Below, in pieces: positions 1-8,356 of a stretch of 24,197 bases of DNA. Made by a program: the position numbers and the translations under genes. Location of the stretch: contig DATKKS010000034.1 of the NCBI GenBank assembly GCA_035542815.1, positions 1 to 24,197 on the forward strand. Reading direction: 5' to 3'. The notes beneath the pieces were generated by a model that saw only the letters and a program-made list of their open reading frames with translations, did not search any database and was not told the DNA's origin. The first letter of the stretch is position 1; each line of letters opens with the position of its first letter. Source of the DNA: JACRLI01 sp035542815. Its GTDB lineage: Bacteria > Eisenbacteria > RBG-16-71-46 > JACRLI01.

Positions 1-306
1 GCCCGCCAGCCGGTAGTCGGTGCCCCGCTCCAGCAGCCGCCCGTCCACCCACACCGAGTCCGTCCCGGCCAGCAGTCGGCGGTCGGGAAGCACCGCCACC
101 GAGTCGGCGGCGTGCGCCCGGAAGCTCACGCTGCGCGCCCCCAGCGCCCGCACCAGGGCGCCCGCGCCCGCCGGCGCGGGCGGGGCCGACGCGGCCAGCG
201 CCGCCAGTGCCAGGGCGGCCAGGGCGCCCCGCTGCGCCGCGCGGCCCCGCCGCGCCGCGCTACCGCGGGCCGGGCGCGTGAGGCAGCATCCGAAACACCA
301 CCACAA
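1..306 (-). CDS. N-terminal fragment of an exported surface protein (runs off the window edge)
   Basis: The reading frame is open to base 1 and its end lies outside the window. It encodes an Arg-rich segment, then an Ala/Leu-rich hydrophobic stretch (around bases 225-190) and an Ala/Pro-rich linker, which reads as a Sec signal peptide. The mature part begins with short polar beta-like segments, including DSVWVDGRLLERGTDYRLAG. A 'V-x-V-x-G-x-x-L-x-x-G-x-D-Y' pattern of this kind occurs in large FCB outer-membrane or surface proteins, SprA among them, but the fragment is too short to assign a family. The start is unclear: no ATG or GTG lies near, TTG at 306 is the closest in-frame candidate, and it overlaps the NHL gene upstream by 47 bases. 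The gene probably continues the same transcription unit. I am confident that it codes and not confident about its function. Confidence 0.55.
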   Translation of the reverse strand, partial: MWWCFGCCLTRPARGSAARRGRAAQRGALAALALAALAASAPPAPAGAGALVRALGARSVSFRAHAADSVAVLPDRRLLAGTDSVWVDGRLLERGTDYRLAG

Positions 307-1324
307 TGTGCGTCCCCTGGTCGGCCACGGCCAGGCGCTCCCCGCCCCAGGCCAGGGCCACTGGTTCCTCAAACCGGCGCTCGCCGTCCCCCTCCAGCAC
401 CGCCAGGGGCGCCCCGGAGGGCGAGAACACCGTCACCCGCCGGAGTCCGGGGTCGGCCACCGCCAGCCGCCCGTCGGCGGCCACCGCGACGGCGAACGGG
501 CGGGCGCCCTCGGCGCTGTCGGGGGCCACCGCCAGCTCCCCGGCGAAGGCGCCACCGACGTCCAGGTGCACCACGCGGCGCCGGCCCTCGTCGGCCACCC
601 ACAGGCTGCCGTGCGCGTCGGTGCACAGCCCCGCGATGCGGCGGAACTGCCCCGGCCCGCTCCCAAAGCCGCCCCACGCCGCCAGCGAGTCCCCCTGCGC
701 GGAGTAGACCAGCACGCACTGGCTCTCCCGGTCGGACAGGTACATCGCGCCGGCGGCGTCCACCGCCAGGCCCACCGGGCGGTGCGCGCCGAACCCGCCC
801 GAGCCGCGGATGTCCAGCAGCACCGCCTCCGGCTCGCGGCGCGCGTCCAGCGTCTGCACCCGCCCTCCGGAGGTGTCCAGCACGTACACCCGCGGGCCGC
901 GGTCGGCCACCACCGCGCGCGGGTCCACGAACCGGCCGGGCTCGAAGCCGAACCCGCCCCGCTCGCGCACGAAGCGGAGCTGGGGGTCGAACTCCTGGAT
1001 CCGGTGGTTGCCGCGGTCGGCCACGAACAGGTGCCCGAAGGCGTCGAACGACACGCCCGCCGGCCGCTGGAACTGCGCCGGCTCGGAGCCGCGCCCACCG
1101 AGGCGCGCCACCCGGGAGGTGTCCGGTGCGGGGGGAAGGGAGTCGGGGGCCGCCGCGGGCGCCGGGGTTGCGGCCCGGGCAGTCGGGGGGAAGGAGGGTG
1201 CGCCCGCCAGCGCCGTCAGGAGCGCAGCGGCCCGGGCGGCCCGCGCGGCGCTCAGAAGCCGGCGGACCAGACCAACGCCGGCGTGCCGTCGCCGCGCAGC
1301 GTCAGCGCGGGCACCGCGTCCCAC
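260..1324 (-). CDS. Secreted six-bladed NHL-repeat beta-propeller protein
   Basis: The protein has an Arg-rich N-terminus, an Ala/Leu-rich signal peptide ending near PTARA, and a Pro/Ala linker. Six NHL-type repeats follow, each reading roughly 'F-x-x-P-x-G-(6-8)-G-x-L-x-V-A-D-x-x-x-x-R-(I/V)'. Clear examples are GHLFVADRGNHRIQEFD, GSLWVADEGRRRVVHLD and GERLAVADQGTHIVVVF. Six repeats are enough to close a propeller. The family usually serves binding or scaffolding outside the cytoplasm, and no catalytic residues can be named. The start is uncertain. GTG at 1324 is given (354 aa) and overlaps the preceding gene by 73 bases. A CTG at 1255 would give a 4-base CTGA overlap and a more compact signal peptide. 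The gene is last but one in the surface-protein series. Confidence 0.8.
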   Translation of the reverse strand: MGRGARADAARRRHAGVGLVRRLLSAARAARAAALLTALAGAPSFPPTARAATPAPAAAPDSLPPAPDTSRVARLGGRGSEPAQFQRPAGVSFDAFGHLFVADRGNHRIQEFDPQLRFVRERGGFGFEPGRFVDPRAVVADRGPRVYVLDTSGGRVQTLDARREPEAVLLDIRGSGGFGAHRPVGLAVDAAGAMYLSDRESQCVLVYSAQGDSLAAWGGFGSGPGQFRRIAGLCTDAHGSLWVADEGRRRVVHLDVGGAFAGELAVAPDSAEGARPFAVAVAADGRLAVADPGLRRVTVFSPSGAPLAVLEGDGERRFEEPVALAWGGERLAVADQGTHIVVVFRMLPHAPGPR

Positions 1325-2013
1325 AGGCCCAGCTTCTCCCCGGCCGCGTGGCGGGGCCGGAGGGCGTCGGCGGCCGCCAGCAGGTGGTTGGCCACCAGCA
1401 CCCCCAGAGCGAAGTTGCCGTTCCGGTTCGCGCTGAGACCGGACTTCAGCAGCTTCAGGTAGTCGATCCGGCTGTCGTTGCTGTCCCAGCGCCACGCCTG
1501 GGATCCGGTGTAGCTGTGCTGCTGCACGTAGTCCTGGATCAGCCGGACCCGCTGCGCCGGGTCGGGCTCGCCGCCGTAGAGGGCCTCCGCGTTGAACAGC
1601 GCCACCGAGCGGTTGTACTCGTCGCTCGAGATGAAGGAGCCCACGTCGCGCTCGTAGGTGTCTCCCTGGCCGCTGACGTCCACCCGGGCGTGGATCTTCG
1701 CGTACAGCACCTGGCTGTCGTGGCGCAAGTTCACTTCGTGCCTGAAGGTGACGTAGGCCGCCCAGCCGCCCACCTCCACCCCGCCGAACACCGTGGCCAT
1801 GCGGTGGTCCCCCAGCCGGTACTGTCCCAGCCCGGGCACCAGCAGCGACATGAGCGCGGCCTGGCCCCGGGTCGGGTCCGCGACCGCCGGCCGCACGCCG
1901 GCCCCGGCGGCCAGCGCCGCGAGCGCCAGCGCCACGGCCGCGGCACGGGCGGTGCGGCCTCCGCTCCGGCGGCGCTGGGGAGATCGCCGGCCGGCCGGCC
2001 CCAGGGGCTTCAC
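1252..2013 (-). CDS. DUF5683-like exported/membrane protein, second tandem copy
   Basis: The protein has 253 residues. A basic N-terminus and an Ala-rich hydrophobic segment are followed by ALMSLLVPGLGQYRLGDHRM. This 'S-x-x-x-PGLGQ' start is the hallmark of the DUF5683 family, small membrane-associated proteins of unknown function found in the cell envelope of FCB bacteria. A Gly/Ala-rich hydrophobic segment follows directly (VFGGVEVGGWAAYVTF), then a polar middle rich in Tyr, Asp and Arg. Near the C-terminus is a second hydrophobic segment (FALGVLVANHLLAAADAL). GTG at 2013 is chosen because it overlaps the previous stop as GTGA, implying translational coupling. The protein resembles its upstream neighbour segment by segment, so the two are probably products of an old duplication. 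Confidence 0.8.
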   Translation of the reverse strand: MKPLGPAGRRSPQRRRSGGRTARAAAVALALAALAAGAGVRPAVADPTRGQAALMSLLVPGLGQYRLGDHRMATVFGGVEVGGWAAYVTFRHEVNLRHDSQVLYAKIHARVDVSGQGDTYERDVGSFISSDEYNRSVALFNAEALYGGEPDPAQRVRLIQDYVQQHSYTGSQAWRWDSNDSRIDYLKLLKSGLSANRNGNFALGVLVANHLLAAADALRPRHAAGEKLGLWDAVPALTLRGDGTPALVWSAGF

Positions 2014-2912
2014 GGCAGCGGCCTCACCAGGCTGAGCGCGGCGCGCCCGCCGAAGGGATCCAGGTTCACCTTCATCCGCACGCCCATGGGCAGCTGCCGC
2101 TGGAACTTCCGCGCGCTCTGGAAGGCGTCGAAGGCGCTGATGATGTGGTTCAGGATGACCCCCGAAAGAACCGTGTTGGCGTGCTGCAGCAGCCGGTTGC
2201 TGTCGTCGCGCCGCTGCACGTAGGTGTCGTAGAGCTGGCTGGAGCCGGGCACGTCGGGGGTCGCGCCGCTGCTGCGGTAGTCGGACCAGCCGAAGATGAG
2301 GCTGGGATCGCGGGCGATCGCGTCCCAGAAGTCCGCCGGGCTGTGGAGCTGCCAGTCGCGCAGCTGGGCCGCCCGGCGGTCGATGGTGGCCTGGTCTACG
2401 TGCCCGCTGTCGGCGGCGTTTGCCCGGTAGGCGTCCACGCTGTAGCTGGCCGAGGCCAGCCGCTCCGCCGACGCCTCGCGGTCCTTGCCGCCGGAGTGCA
2501 GGCCCTGGTAGGCGAACCACAGGCCCGCCTCGATGCCCAGCATGACGTAGCCCCGGAGCTTGCCCTCGCGCATCTGCTCGCCGCCCGGCACCGCCGCCGA
2601 GAGCAGCGCCGCGGGGCCCGGCTTCAGCGGCCGGTGGGGGGCCGCCTCCGCCTCCGGGGCCGGTGCGGGGGATTCGAGGGCGCGCTGGAACAGGGCCCCT
2701 GGGTCGCCCGCGCGCAGCATCCGGGCCACCCAGGGATCGGCCGGGCTGGCCAGCGGCGTGGCCGGCGCGGCGCTGGGCGCCGGACCCGGCAGCTGCCCGC
2801 CCGGGGCGGCGGAGAACAGCGCGGCGCCGCCTGCGGGCAGCGAAGCCCGGGCGGCGCCGCACAGGAACACCGGAAGCAGAGCGGCCAGGGGGACCAGTCT
2901 CACGCGCCTCAT
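2010..2912 (-). CDS. DUF5683-like exported/membrane protein, first tandem copy
   Basis: The protein has 300 residues. The N-terminal signal peptide (MRRVRLVPLAALLPVFLCGA) is followed by about 75 residues of Ala/Pro-rich low-complexity sequence. The DUF5683-like core starts at AALLSAAVPGGEQMREGKLR, in which the usual PGLGQ reads PGGEQ. A hydrophobic segment follows (YVMLGIEAGLWFAYQGLH), then a long polar middle and a C-terminal segment, LSGVILNHIISAFDAFQSAR, that aligns with FALGVLVANHLLAAADALRP of the next gene. It starts 28 bases after the porV-like stop, with a GGGGA ribosome-binding site about 7 bases upstream of the ATG. Its stop overlaps the GTG of the second copy. The function is unknown; its place beside PorV suggests an envelope role. 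Confidence 0.82.
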   Translation of the reverse strand: MRRVRLVPLAALLPVFLCGAARASLPAGGAALFSAAPGGQLPGPAPSAAPATPLASPADPWVARMLRAGDPGALFQRALESPAPAPEAEAAPHRPLKPGPAALLSAAVPGGEQMREGKLRGYVMLGIEAGLWFAYQGLHSGGKDREASAERLASASYSVDAYRANAADSGHVDQATIDRRAAQLRDWQLHSPADFWDAIARDPSLIFGWSDYRSSGATPDVPGSSQLYDTYVQRRDDSNRLLQHANTVLSGVILNHIISAFDAFQSARKFQRQLPMGVRMKVNLDPFGGRAALSLVRPLP

Positions 2913-2940
2913 GCGGTCATCCCCGCCCGCCGGACCCGGC

Positions 2941-3978
2941 CTAGAACTTCACCGTCAGGCTGAACTTCTTCACGCGCTGGTCGTAAGCCTGCGGGACCGA
3001 AGCGAAGTCCAGCTGCAGCTTGTTGATCAAAATGCCCAGCCCGTAGGTCATGGCCGAGATCTCGCCGCCCGGGTCGTGGATGAACCCCACCCGCCCGGCC
3101 AGGGTGTTGGCCGCGACCACCTCGGCCCCCAGATGCCAGTGGATGGGCTCCCCGGGGATGGTGTCCGAGCCGGTGGGGATGATGTACTTCTGCATGTTCA
3201 CCGCCAGCGCCACGCTGGTTCCGGGCTGGAGGTGCAGTCGGGTCGAGACGCCCAGGATGTAGTTCCGCGGCAGCGGGTCCTTGTTGGCCTGGTCCACGAA
3301 CGAGATGCTCGGACCCAGATTCTGCACCACCGCTCCCGCCCCCAGCTCCAGCTGGCTCTGGCCGATCTTGACCGTGTGGCGGGCCAGGGCGCCGAAGTCC
3401 ACCGCCACCGAGGTGCCGGTGCCGTTCACGTCCTTGCTGGTGGCCACCCCGGACTCCACCAGGGCGTAGTGGGGAGCCAGGTCCACGTACAGCAGCTTGA
3501 CGCTGAACCCGATCGCCAGGTCGTGGCTGAGCGCGGTGCCGAAGGACAGCATCGGCGCCAGCTCGTAGCTGGTGAACGTGCCCAGGGACTCGGCCTCGCC
3601 CGAGGTGGGGTCGGCGGCGCTGATGGTGCTCTTGCCGTAGGACAGGTAGGTGATGCTGCCCCCGAAGGTGCCCCAGTTCTGGCTGTGGGCGATGTACGCC
3701 AGGTACAGGTGGAAGACGTCGTCGGCCAGGCCCGGCACCAGCTTGGCGTAGTTGGTCATGGCCTCGGGGTGCTCGATGAAGCCCAGGCCCGCCGGGTTCC
3801 AGAACATCGCGGACGGGTCGTCCGCCAGCGACACGAAGGCCCGGCCCATGCCGTCGGCGCGGGCGCTCGGGGTGATGAACAGCGACGCGCCGCCGCCGCC
3901 GATCTGCGCCGAGGCGGGCAGAGCCGCCGCCAGCAGGCACACCGTCAGGCACAGGGAGCGCGGGAACCAACTGCGCAT
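2941..3978 (-). CDS. porV: PorV/PorQ-family outer-membrane beta-barrel protein
   Basis: The protein has 345 residues, with a clean signal peptide (cleavage after LPASA) and a mature protein beginning QIGGGG. The diagnostic segment follows at once: a 'P-S-A-R-A-x-G-M-G-x-A-x-V-S-L-A-D-D-P-S-A-x-x-W-N-P-A-G-L' pattern, shared by FadL-like barrels of the PorV/PorQ family. The rest alternates short beta strands and turns and ends in FSLTVKF, with the terminal Phe typical of outer-membrane barrels. In Bacteroidetes, PorV shuttles type IX secretion substrates to the sortase PorU at the cell surface. Here a C25 (PorU-family) peptidase lies 100 bases upstream. ATG at 3978 is preferred over an upstream ATG because GGAGG lies 5 bases before it and the signal peptide starts there. 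The symbol denotes family; orthology to true PorV is inferred. Confidence 0.82.
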   Translation of the reverse strand: MRSWFPRSLCLTVCLLAAALPASAQIGGGGASLFITPSARADGMGRAFVSLADDPSAMFWNPAGLGFIEHPEAMTNYAKLVPGLADDVFHLYLAYIAHSQNWGTFGGSITYLSYGKSTISAADPTSGEAESLGTFTSYELAPMLSFGTALSHDLAIGFSVKLLYVDLAPHYALVESGVATSKDVNGTGTSVAVDFGALARHTVKIGQSQLELGAGAVVQNLGPSISFVDQANKDPLPRNYILGVSTRLHLQPGTSVALAVNMQKYIIPTGSDTIPGEPIHWHLGAEVVAANTLAGRVGFIHDPGGEISAMTYGLGILINKLQLDFASVPQAYDQRVKKFSLTVKF

Positions 3979-4078
3979 GGAAACCTCCAGGGATTGGCCA
4001 AAGGACCGTCGCGCCGGGAGCCGCTCGCGGTCCGCATACGTCAACCTGTTACATTACCACAAAGACCGCGCCCCCGCA

Positions 4079-7000
4079 TCAGTTGCGCAGGACCACGATC
4101 TTGCCCACCGCCTTCGACACCTGCCCGTCCGCCCCGTGCGCCTCCACCCGGAACAGGTACGCCCCGTTCGCCACCACGTCGCCGTCCTCATCGCGCAGGT
4201 CCCACCCCACCCGGTTCTGACCCGTGACCATGCTCGTCCGCAGCGTCCGGATGGTGCGGCCGGCCACGGTCAGGATGGCCACGCTGGCCTGCCCCGGCTC
4301 CCACGACTCGAAGTACAGGTCGGTGGCCGAGGACCTCACCGGGTTGGGGTAGTTGAACACGTTGCGCAGCTCGGGCGCCGGCCCCCCGGCCACCGCGAAG
4401 TTCAGGGTCACGGTCTTGCGGTGGCGGCCCGCCTCGATGGACGACGCCAGGTTGCTGGACGCGGACACCAGGAGCGTGTGCTGGCCGGGATCCAGCGCCG
4501 GCATGGGGTAGTCCACCGACCCCTCGGTGGAGCTGTCCAGGCGGTACGTGAACCGGTCGTTCAGGATCACGTGCTGGGTGCTGTTGTCGATGGCCAGGTA
4601 CACGCTGTTCAGCGGCTGCTGTCCCAGATAGATCCCGTGCGGGGACGAGGCGGTGATGTGCACCGCCGTCCCCGGCTTCACGTCCTTCAGATCGCCTTCG
4701 ACGGTGACCGTCAGGGTGGGCCCGCTGTCGTCCACCGCGGGTGTCCCTGAGACCACCACGAAGCTGTCGGCACCCGAGGCGTCCGTTGGGGTTGCGGACG
4801 CCACTTGACCCATTGCATAAACCCTTACCCGGGCCCGGGCCCCCCTCCGGCCGGCGGCCGGCACCCAGAAGCTGACCTGGCCCACCCCATTACGTATAGT
4901 ACCCACCCCACGGTATATGGTTCCCGTCGGCAGCAGATAGTCGCCCACCATGAACTGGTCGTAACCCACCCCATAGTCCGGGTGGATCACCTTGTCGATG
5001 GGGGGCTCGGACACCTCCACCGAGTCCGAGCCGTTGAAGTCGGTCGCCACCTGGGTGCCGTTCCAGCCGCGGTACACCTTATACTGGACCTGGACGAACT
5101 GCCCCTGGCGCACCGTGTCGGGAAACCCCTCCAGCCGCACCTGGTTGGCCGGGGCGCCCAGGAGCAGGGCGGGATCGCCCTGGAGCAGGTACTTGGGGTT
5201 GTTGTAGGTGGACGGGTAGCTGGTCTTCCCCACCAGCACCGCCAGCCCCACCGGGTGGCCCAGCGCGCCGTCGCTGCGGTCGAACAGGTGCACCAGGATG
5301 GAGTCCTGGAGGTAGACGTTCTCGTAGGCGTCCGCCTGCTGGGTGGCCGCGAGGGCCACCACCGCCCCGCCCTGCCGGAGCTTCATCACCGACTCGGCCA
5401 AGCCGTCGCGGTCGTACGCGTCCACCTTGCCCACGATGCACGAGGCCATCATGAACCACCACAGCCGGCGGTGGTTCTGGACGCTCCCCAGGTCGGTCAC
5501 CGAGAAGAGCTTTTCGTTGGCGATCTGGTCGGCGTTCCCGTGGCCCACGAAGCCCACCATGATGGCGCCCTGGTTCATCCCCTCCAGGTAGTCGTGCTCG
5601 GCGCCCGGCTTGTTGCACAGGTCGCCGGTCACCCCGTAGGGGTACTCCACCAGGTACACCCGGCGCACGTCCAGCTCGTACGGGTAGTAGAAGCGGGCCA
5701 TCTCCTCGGCCGACTGGGTGTGCTGCCAGCCGAGATCGTCGGGGGCGCTGCACAGGTACAGGTCGTCCGCGCCCAGGACCACCCGGTCGCGCCACACCCC
5801 GTACTCCGGGTTCTGCTCGTAGGCGATGGTCTTGTCGCGCACCAAGAGCCGCGCCTGGTCCAGGTTGTCCGCCGGCAGCCGCCCGATGGTGTACGCCATG
5901 CCGAACTCGGGCAGCACCTGGGTGAACCAGTCGTCGGTGCTGAAGTTGAACTCCCAGTCGTAGGAGTTCTCGTACGCCGGCACGAAGTTGGTGATCCCGT
6001 CGCCGTTCGGCGAACGCTTGCCGTAGTCCTTGAAGTCCTCGCTGGCGTCCCCCAGCAGCGTGAGGTAGGACAGCGGCGAGCCGCTCCAGTTCCGGAACGC
6101 GTAGCGGCCGAAGTTGCGCAGCGCGGTGGGGTCGAAGCGGCCGCCCGAGAACTCGTCGTAGACCTGCTGGATGCCCACCACCGCCACCCGCGGGCTGCTG
6201 AAGCCCTGCAGGTGGCTCGACCTCCAGGTGGCCAGCTCCCCGGCCAGCGACAGGAACCCGTCGTAGCTCACGATCACGTCGTCCGCGCCGCGGCCGGTGT
6301 CCTTGAGGTAGGCCCAGCCGCTGCCCGAGCGCCCCAGGTAGGGCGCGAGTTCCACGGCGGGATGCAGGTGCGCGCCGGGCTCCAGCACTTCGTAAGCGGT
6401 GCGCCCCGCGCCGGACTCGGCGAAGAAGCCGGCGTCGCCCCCGGTGATGCGGACCGCCGAGCCGAAGTTGCGCATCGAGTACACCTCCCGGGCGGCGGTG
6501 AAGCCCTGGAGTTCGTACCCCAGCGTGCCTACGCTGTCGGGCGCGCGGAAGAAGGCCGCGCCGCTCACGGCGAGCAGCGTGCGCCGGTACAGGACGTCGA
6601 AGAAGCCCAGCCGGATCTGGTCCGGCGGCGCCACGCTGTTTGCGTCCCGCGGCGTGAGGATGGTCAGGATGAACTGGTTGCCGTCCGGCCGCACCCGGAA
6701 GGTGCCGGTCAGGTCCCGCTGATTGACGCCCTGCCAGCTCGAGTCGAGGAGCGCGAGGCCGGTCACCGCCTCCCCGCTCAGCGCGTTCGAGAGCAGGAGG
6801 TGGTGGTAGGTGTTCGCGCCCTGGCGCGTGCCCCACAACCGCAGGGTCACCAGGGCCGGCTGGGAGGTGTCGGCCGCGGGCAGCGCGAACGGCACCGCGG
6901 GCAGGAGGTAGGGCTGCGGCCCGCTGGCCGGGTTGTACTGCCGGTTGTCGTACTCCTCCCACCACCAGCGCTCCCACAGCGGACTCTCGCGCGACTGGCC

Positions 7001-8272
7001 GGCCAGGTCCGGGTCGTAGATCACCGCCTGCTCGAAGTGCAGCCGCGCGGGGACGCCGCTGTACACGGCGTTGGCCCCCGCGCGGGGCGGGCTGGCCACC
7101 CGCACCATGCGGTGCGGCGCGCTCCCGAAGCGGGATCCCGCGCCCCAGGTGAGCCAGTACACGTTCTGGTCGGTGTACGGGTTGTGCAGGTAGGCGGTGG
7201 TGGAGTCGGTGGCGGTGGTGTCGGCGGCGTACTCCTCGGGATAGCCCTGCGTGCCGGCGGCGTAGAAGACCACCTTGTCACCCGCCTGGTGGCCCCGGGA
7301 GACGGTGATGGGCACGTCCTGGGCGTCCCGCACGTCGCAGTCCACCTCGCGCATGAAGCAGGTGTCGCAGTCCTCGTTCTCGTCCAGCGGCGTGCCGCCG
7401 GTGGTGCTGGTGAACACCCGGAAGGTGGTGGGGTCGATGGCCGCGATCTGGGCCGCCGACAGCCCCGCGGCCACCAGCTCGGCGTTGCCGATCTCGTAGA
7501 TCCCGCGCTGGCTGAGGCGCAGCCGGAGCCACGGGCCGGTGCTGGCGGAGAAGAAGTTGGAGCCGTCCAGCGGGTTGTCCACCCGCGGCGCGGCCGGCCG
7601 GCGGAACGCCCGCGCGGCCTCGTAGTTCAGCACCCGCCGCCGGTACACGGACTCGAACGGGTCCTGGACCTCGGCCGGCGTTCCGGTGCGTCCGCCGGTC
7701 CAGCTCACCCGGACCCGAAGCGCGCCCTGAGCCCGCATCTGCCCCAACCCCGGGGCGGCCTGCACCGGGTACAGCTCGATGCGCGCGAGGCGCTGGTTGC
7801 GGATCTGCAGCATCCCCGTCAGGCGCCCCAGCACCGCAGGGGCGTATCGGGTCTGGGCGTAGGCCTGCGGCGACGCGTCGCGGCGCAGCGGGGCGAGCGC
7901 GGCCACCTGCGGGTTCCCCGGCGCGCCCGGCCAGGGGTGCGGGAGCGGGATCCCGGCCAGGGCCCGGACCGGCCCGGCGGCCTCCACCTGGACGTCCACC
8001 CGGGCGCCGTAAGGCACCCCGACCAGCACCGTCCGGACCGGCAGCGAGGGCTCTCCCGGCAGCCCGTGGTTGCCGGCCCCCGGCACCGTCAGGCGCACGT
8101 AGGCCCGGGAGTTCACCGTGTCGGGCGCCAGCCCGAGCGCGGGCACCTGGTAGACGAACTCGAAACCGGCGGCGTCGGCGCGCTGGATCTGGAACTCGGG
8201 CGGCGCGGCCGCGCAGGCCGCCGCGGGCCAGACGCAGCAGCACAGGCAGGCGATGAGTCTACGGAGCTTCAT
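4079..8272 (-). CDS. Secreted C25 (gingipain/PorU-type) cysteine peptidase with C-terminal sorting-type domain
   Basis: The protein has 1397 residues. The Cys-rich signal peptide (MKLRRLIACLCCCVWPAAAC) is followed by a long beta-rich N-terminal region (about 25-650) resembling the C25 propeptide and N-terminal domains. The peptidase domain spans roughly 660-1010. The catalytic pair is visible as His911 (GFVGHGN) and Cys945 (MMASCIVG), 34 residues apart, close to the 33-residue spacing of His211/Cys244 in gingipain RgpB. Ig-like domains follow. The last ~90 residues begin with NVFNYPNPV (about 1306) and form a FlgD-like/T9SS type A sorting domain ending in KIVVLRN. Family knowledge: C25 enzymes are either secreted proteases or the T9SS sortase PorU. 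Adjacency to porV favours a PorU-like role, but the sequence alone cannot separate the two. ATG at 8272 is chosen for the signal peptide; no strong ribosome-binding site precedes it. Confidence 0.88.
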   Translation of the reverse strand: MKLRRLIACLCCCVWPAAACAAAPPEFQIQRADAAGFEFVYQVPALGLAPDTVNSRAYVRLTVPGAGNHGLPGEPSLPVRTVLVGVPYGARVDVQVEAAGPVRALAGIPLPHPWPGAPGNPQVAALAPLRRDASPQAYAQTRYAPAVLGRLTGMLQIRNQRLARIELYPVQAAPGLGQMRAQGALRVRVSWTGGRTGTPAEVQDPFESVYRRRVLNYEAARAFRRPAAPRVDNPLDGSNFFSASTGPWLRLRLSQRGIYEIGNAELVAAGLSAAQIAAIDPTTFRVFTSTTGGTPLDENEDCDTCFMREVDCDVRDAQDVPITVSRGHQAGDKVVFYAAGTQGYPEEYAADTTATDSTTAYLHNPYTDQNVYWLTWGAGSRFGSAPHRMVRVASPPRAGANAVYSGVPARLHFEQAVIYDPDLAGQSRESPLWERWWWEEYDNRQYNPASGPQPYLLPAVPFALPAADTSQPALVTLRLWGTRQGANTYHHLLLSNALSGEAVTGLALLDSSWQGVNQRDLTGTFRVRPDGNQFILTILTPRDANSVAPPDQIRLGFFDVLYRRTLLAVSGAAFFRAPDSVGTLGYELQGFTAAREVYSMRNFGSAVRITGGDAGFFAESGAGRTAYEVLEPGAHLHPAVELAPYLGRSGSGWAYLKDTGRGADDVIVSYDGFLSLAGELATWRSSHLQGFSSPRVAVVGIQQVYDEFSGGRFDPTALRNFGRYAFRNWSGSPLSYLTLLGDASEDFKDYGKRSPNGDGITNFVPAYENSYDWEFNFSTDDWFTQVLPEFGMAYTIGRLPADNLDQARLLVRDKTIAYEQNPEYGVWRDRVVLGADDLYLCSAPDDLGWQHTQSAEEMARFYYPYELDVRRVYLVEYPYGVTGDLCNKPGAEHDYLEGMNQGAIMVGFVGHGNADQIANEKLFSVTDLGSVQNHRRLWWFMMASCIVGKVDAYDRDGLAESVMKLRQGGAVVALAATQQADAYENVYLQDSILVHLFDRSDGALGHPVGLAVLVGKTSYPSTYNNPKYLLQGDPALLLGAPANQVRLEGFPDTVRQGQFVQVQYKVYRGWNGTQVATDFNGSDSVEVSEPPIDKVIHPDYGVGYDQFMVGDYLLPTGTIYRGVGTIRNGVGQVSFWVPAAGRRGARARVRVYAMGQVASATPTDASGADSFVVVSGTPAVDDSGPTLTVTVEGDLKDVKPGTAVHITASSPHGIYLGQQPLNSVYLAIDNSTQHVILNDRFTYRLDSSTEGSVDYPMPALDPGQHTLLVSASSNLASSIEAGRHRKTVTLNFAVAGGPAPELRNVFNYPNPVRSSATDLYFESWEPGQASVAILTVAGRTIRTLRTSMVTGQNRVGWDLRDEDGDVVANGAYLFRVEAHGADGQVSKAVGKIVVLRN

Positions 8273-8356
8273 GGCTCGAGGGCCCTTTGTTCGGGTTGGA
8301 GGGCGGGCAGGTGCAGACACCACCGGAGGGACCGGCAAACCACGCGGCCGAACTCC

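Noticed and set aside
4039..4066. TTGACG and a TAATGT on the minus strand ahead of the porV-like gene
   Set aside because: The two elements are in the wrong order and spacing for one promoter, and no -10 element is found at 16-18 bases from TTGACG.
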